Source: CAINVV01 sp963663675
GTDB lineage: Bacteria; Bacteroidota; Bacteroidia; Bacteroidales; Prolixibacteraceae
DNA: 64,000 nucleotides
Assembly (NCBI GenBank): GCA_963663675.1
Contig: OY760498.1
Span: 186,001 to 250,000, forward strand
Direction: 5' to 3'
Made by a program: the position numbers and the translations under genes. The notes beneath the pieces are model-generated. The model was not told the origin of the DNA and did not search any database. It saw nothing but the letters and a program-made list of their open reading frames with translations. Each line of letters opens with the position of its first letter. The stretch's first letter is position 1. Positions 57,135 through 64,000 of this stretch are shown here, in pieces.

Positions 57135-57142
57135 TATCTTTG
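57135..57142 (+). promoter_or_regulatory. Promoter -7 box (TATCTTTG) for lipA-lipB
   Basis: Exact consensus 22 nt before the lipA ATG. Confidence 0.65.
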
Positions 57143-57164
57143 TCGCAACATACTAATATAGTAT

Positions 57165-58025
57165 ATGAAGATCAGACAAAAGCCCGACTGGCTGAAGACA
57201 AGTCTTCCCGGCGGGTCGAATTATAAAGAGGTAAAAAGGATTGTTGAGGGACATCAACTCCATACCATCTGCTCGAGTGGCAAATGTCCCAATATGGGAG
57301 AATGCTGGAGTGCCGGTACCGCGACTTTCATGATCCTTGGAGAAATATGCACCAGGTCGTGCAAATTTTGCGCCACCCTTTCGGGGAAGCCTTTGATGCC
57401 TGATGCGTCAGAACCGGCAAAATTAGCAGATTCGATAAGGCTGATGAGGTTGAAGCATGTTGTGATCACCTCTGTGGATCGTGACGATCTGCCGGATGGT
57501 GGTGCCGGACATTGGGCTGAAGCCATCCGTGAAATAAAGAGAGTAAATCCTTCCACCACCATTGAGGTATTGATCCCCGATTTTGACGGTAAGGCTGAGC
57601 TGATTGAAATGACAGCTTCAGAAAAGCCTGATATCATTTCACATAACCTTGAGACCGTGGAACGGCTTACACCGCTGGCCAGGAGCAGGGCAAAGTACAG
57701 GACAAGCCTGGAGGTAATCAGGATAATTGCTTCTACCGGCATTGTCACCAAATCGGGTATCATGGTCGGTTTGGGAGAAACGCCCTCTGAGGTTCTGCAA
57801 TGCATGGATGATCTGAGGTCTGCAGGCTGTGAGATACTGACCATCGGACAATACCTGCAGCCAACGAAAAAACACCTGGAAGTTGCAGAATATGTAAATC
57901 CCCAAATATTTGAAAATTACAGAAAAGAGGGACTGGCCAGGGGTTTCAGTGTAGTGGAGAGTGCCCCGCTGGTACGTTCGTCTTACCATGCAGAAAAGCA
58001 TTTGATTTCAAGGAGTACGGTATGA
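57165..58025 (+). CDS. lipA: Lipoyl synthase
   Basis: This radical-SAM enzyme inserts two sulfur atoms into octanoyl chains on lipoyl domains. The 286-residue protein carries both cluster sites: the auxiliary site CSSGKCPNMGECW (Cys36, 41, 47) and the radical-SAM motif CTRSCKFC (Cys62, 66, 69). The family ending RSSYHAE is present. Other conserved parts are VITSVDRDDLPDGGAGHWAEAIREI, SHNLETVERL, TKSGIMVGLGE and LTIGQYLQPTKKH. Its last codon overlaps the lipB start (ATGA). Confidence 0.98.
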   Translation: MKIRQKPDWLKTSLPGGSNYKEVKRIVEGHQLHTICSSGKCPNMGECWSAGTATFMILGEICTRSCKFCATLSGKPLMPDASEPAKLADSIRLMRLKHVVITSVDRDDLPDGGAGHWAEAIREIKRVNPSTTIEVLIPDFDGKAELIEMTASEKPDIISHNLETVERLTPLARSRAKYRTSLEVIRIIASTGIVTKSGIMVGLGETPSEVLQCMDDLRSAGCEILTIGQYLQPTKKHLEVAEYVNPQIFENYRKEGLARGFSVVESAPLVRSSYHAEKHLISRSTV

Positions 58026-58723
58026 GAAGCATAGATTTCATTGATCTTGGCCTTTCAGAATATGGCGAGACCTGGGAAAGGCAGGAGTTGCTGATGGGAG
58101 AAATCATCGGACAAAAGCTCTTCAATCAGAAACAGCCTGAACCTGAACGGATTGAAACCAGGGGATATTTGCTTTTTGTCGAGCACCCTTCGGTATACAC
58201 CCTTGGAAAAAGCGGCGAAGCGCACAATCTTTTTCTCAACAGCGCACAACTGGCAGAGAAGCATGCCAGTTTCTATAAGACCAACCGGGGAGGTGATATA
58301 ACCTTTCATGGCCCTGGCCAGCTGGTTGGATATCCGATTCTTGACCTGGAAAATTTTGAGATGGGACTAAGACAATATATATACAGCCTGGAGGAGACTA
58401 TTATCCTGGCGCTTGCCCAATACGGGATTACCAGTTCGCGGGATCCCGAAGCCACGGGCGTGTGGCTGGAATCAGGAATGCCCTCGGCCCGTAAAATCTG
58501 TGCTATAGGTGTAAAAAGCTCCCGCCATGTCACAATGCACGGATTTGCACTGAATGTAAATACCGATCTGGATTACTTCCGGTACATTAATCCCTGTGGT
58601 TTTATTGACAGGGGAGTCACTTCCATGGAAAAGGAACTGGGTAGTAAGGTCGATTTTGAAGAGGTTAAAAAAACTGTTTTATCCTGTTTTTTGTCAGTTT
58701 TCGACGCAAATGTTAATATTTGA
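58022..58723 (+). CDS. lipB: Lipoyl(octanoyl) transferase
   Basis: This enzyme moves octanoyl from acyl carrier protein to lipoyl domains, the step before LipA. The 233-residue protein has LLFVEHPSVYTLGKSGEAHNL, the core NRGGDITFHGPGQLVGYPILDLENF, KICAIGVKSSRHVTMHGFALNVNTDLDYFRYINPCG with the catalytic lysine in KICAIG and cysteine in NPCG. Length is normal. It overlaps lipA by 4 bases, so both are made from one transcript; this pairing is common. Confidence 0.98.
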   Translation: MRSIDFIDLGLSEYGETWERQELLMGEIIGQKLFNQKQPEPERIETRGYLLFVEHPSVYTLGKSGEAHNLFLNSAQLAEKHASFYKTNRGGDITFHGPGQLVGYPILDLENFEMGLRQYIYSLEETIILALAQYGITSSRDPEATGVWLESGMPSARKICAIGVKSSRHVTMHGFALNVNTDLDYFRYINPCGFIDRGVTSMEKELGSKVDFEEVKKTVLSCFLSVFDANVNI

Positions 58724-59250
58724 TTACCCCAAATTCACCTGCCAAGGCAATTTTATCCTATAATATTTGTTTTTATTGGTATTTAATGTTCTGATAAACA
58801 ATAATATATACATAAGTAAATATTTTATCAAAAATAATTCTCAGAAGTATTGTGGAGAGATAAAAGTATTTATCTTTGCACCCACGTTTAAAGACAGACG
58901 GTAGCAAATCTGCCGGAAGGTTTTAAGACGAAGTTCTTTGAGTGCAAAGCCGATTTTCCGGATTACGTGAAGTTGGTAAATGGAACGGAGCGGAAGATTT
59001 TTGAAAAAACCTGATGAAAGTTTTGTTTTAGACAGAAAAACGCTTTAAATTTGCACCCTCTTGCGACTAAAAAATTGAGAGATTGATTGGGATAAGCAAG
59101 ATCAGAATTGAAATAGTTCATTGAAAGAAATTGAGAAGAGGTAAGAAGAGGAATAGACTAGGTTTTGGATTCGACCCGGGATTTATTTCGGGATATCGGA
59201 GAGAAAATAAGTAAAGCCTGAGGATCTGGGATATAATTAAAATTTTCTAT
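58724..59250 (+). promoter_or_regulatory. rRNA operon promoter and leader region
   Basis: Two promoters are visible. P1 has TTG at 58850-58852, 18 nt, then TATCTTTG at 58871-58878. P2 has TTG, 20 nt, then TAAATTTG at 59046-59053. Both -7 boxes are followed by CACCC. The 16S leader after P2 is about 190 nt. No gene was seen in the region. Confidence 0.7.
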
Positions 59251-60769
<1,519 letters not shown>

Positions 60770-60869
60770 GGAGACCAGGGGCTTGAAAAGTACCTTTGGT
60801 AAAAGAATTAGAAGCAATAGAATTTCTCTTCTGCCTTTTTTTAAATAAAATAACAAACAGATCAGTAAC

Positions 60870-60943
60870 AGTCTCGTAGCTCAGTTGGTTAGAGCGCTAC
60901 ACTGATAATGTAGAGGTCCCCAGTTCAACTCTGGGCGGGACTA
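60870..60943 (+). tRNA. tRNA-Ile (anticodon GAU)
   Basis: A full cloverleaf: acceptor AGTCTCG with CGGGACT, D arm beginning GCTCAGTTGG, anticodon stem CTACA/TGTAG around loop CTGATAA (anticodon GAT), and T arm CCCAG-TTCAACT-CTGGG. It is 74 nt with no encoded CCA, in the 16S-23S spacer. Confidence 0.95.
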
Positions 60944-61008
60944 CGAAGACTGGAAGAATTGATAAGTGCCGGCCTGGTGGCAAGCGACGAATAAGGAATA
61001 AAGAAGCA

Positions 61009-61036
61009 AAGGGGTTCGATTCCCCGCGGAACTACC
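61009..61036 (+). other. 3'-half tRNA-like relic in the 16S-23S spacer
   Basis: GGGG-TTCGATT-CCCC forms a T arm with a standard TTCRANN loop, followed by CGGAACT and A, then CC, like the 3' half of an acceptor. No 5' half (AGTTCCG, TAGCTC) is found upstream. The position is where tRNA-Ala usually lies. Confidence 0.5.
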
Positions 61037-61164
61037 TGCCTTTAAAAGGGTAAAGTTCATTGACATGCTGGAAGAAACGAAAAGAATAAGAAAGACGCTG
61101 GGGCGGATTTTCGAAGGGGAAATGTGTAGTTTAGGCTTCATATTGACCTGGTTAAAGCCGACAC

Positions 61165-64000
<2,836 letters not shown>

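Overview
The window comes from a Bacteroidota chromosome, most likely Bacteroidales/Marinilabiliales. The evidence is a SusC/SusD pair with an ECF sigma factor and FecR anti-sigma, many promoters with the Bacteroidota -7 box (TAnnTTTG), DUF4271 and DUF4421 proteins, a bifunctional DAHP synthase/chorismate mutase, and the character of the 16S rRNA. No plasmid, phage, insertion sequence or CRISPR array was seen.

Layout. 1-15 kb is a polysaccharide utilisation locus read leftward: esterase, glutaminase-A-like protein (DUF4965), GH95 alpha-L-fucosidase, a small Tat-signal protein, ECF sigma, FecR, SusC, SusD, and the 5' end of a further secreted protein cut by the window edge. A decayed alpha/beta-hydrolase gene lies in the middle on the other strand. 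15-30 kb is housekeeping and transport: uppP, a metal-transporter-like protein, metG, a dicarboxylate symporter, a sugar porter, an FtsX/LolE permease, a methyltransferase, rbfA, hexokinase, a YqaA-like membrane protein, dtd and deoC. 29-44 kb holds a polyprenyl diphosphate synthase, an ArsR regulator, polA, dus, a DUF4271 protein with hemD and rnpA, the aromatic operon tyrA-aroG/chorismate mutase, an EamA transporter, and pgl and zwf. 44-58.7 kb holds rsgA, an S41 protease, a membrane-anchored receiver protein, a SPOR lipoprotein, a DUF4421 protein, frr, pyrH, the ribosomal operon rplM-rpsI-rpsB-tsf, an outer-membrane protein with a POT transporter, and lipA-lipB. 58.8-64 kb is an rRNA operon: two promoters, 16S, tRNA-Ile, a 3'-half tRNA relic, and 23S running off the end.

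The most interesting material is between genes. (1) Upstream of tyrA there is a complete ribosome-mediated attenuator: promoter, a 22-codon leader ORF with consecutive codons for Tyr-Phe-Trp-Phe-Tyr-Tyr, a potential antiterminator overlapping the end of that ORF, and an intrinsic terminator with a T8 tract. (2) A ~54-nt element recurs in the 5' leaders of the polyprenyl synthase gene and pyrH, in the same orientation, with a conserved closing stem and the loop sequence CACACCAAC. (3) An inverted-repeat element (GGAACCCTCA, 34-36 nt, TGAGGGTTTC) occurs three times, once overlapping the rnpA start codon. Smaller points are a likely leaderless dus mRNA, a structured rplM leader, and a relic of a second TPENK-stop gene end beside the esterase gene.

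All identifications rest on recognition of motifs and families in the sequence; no database search or folding program was run.
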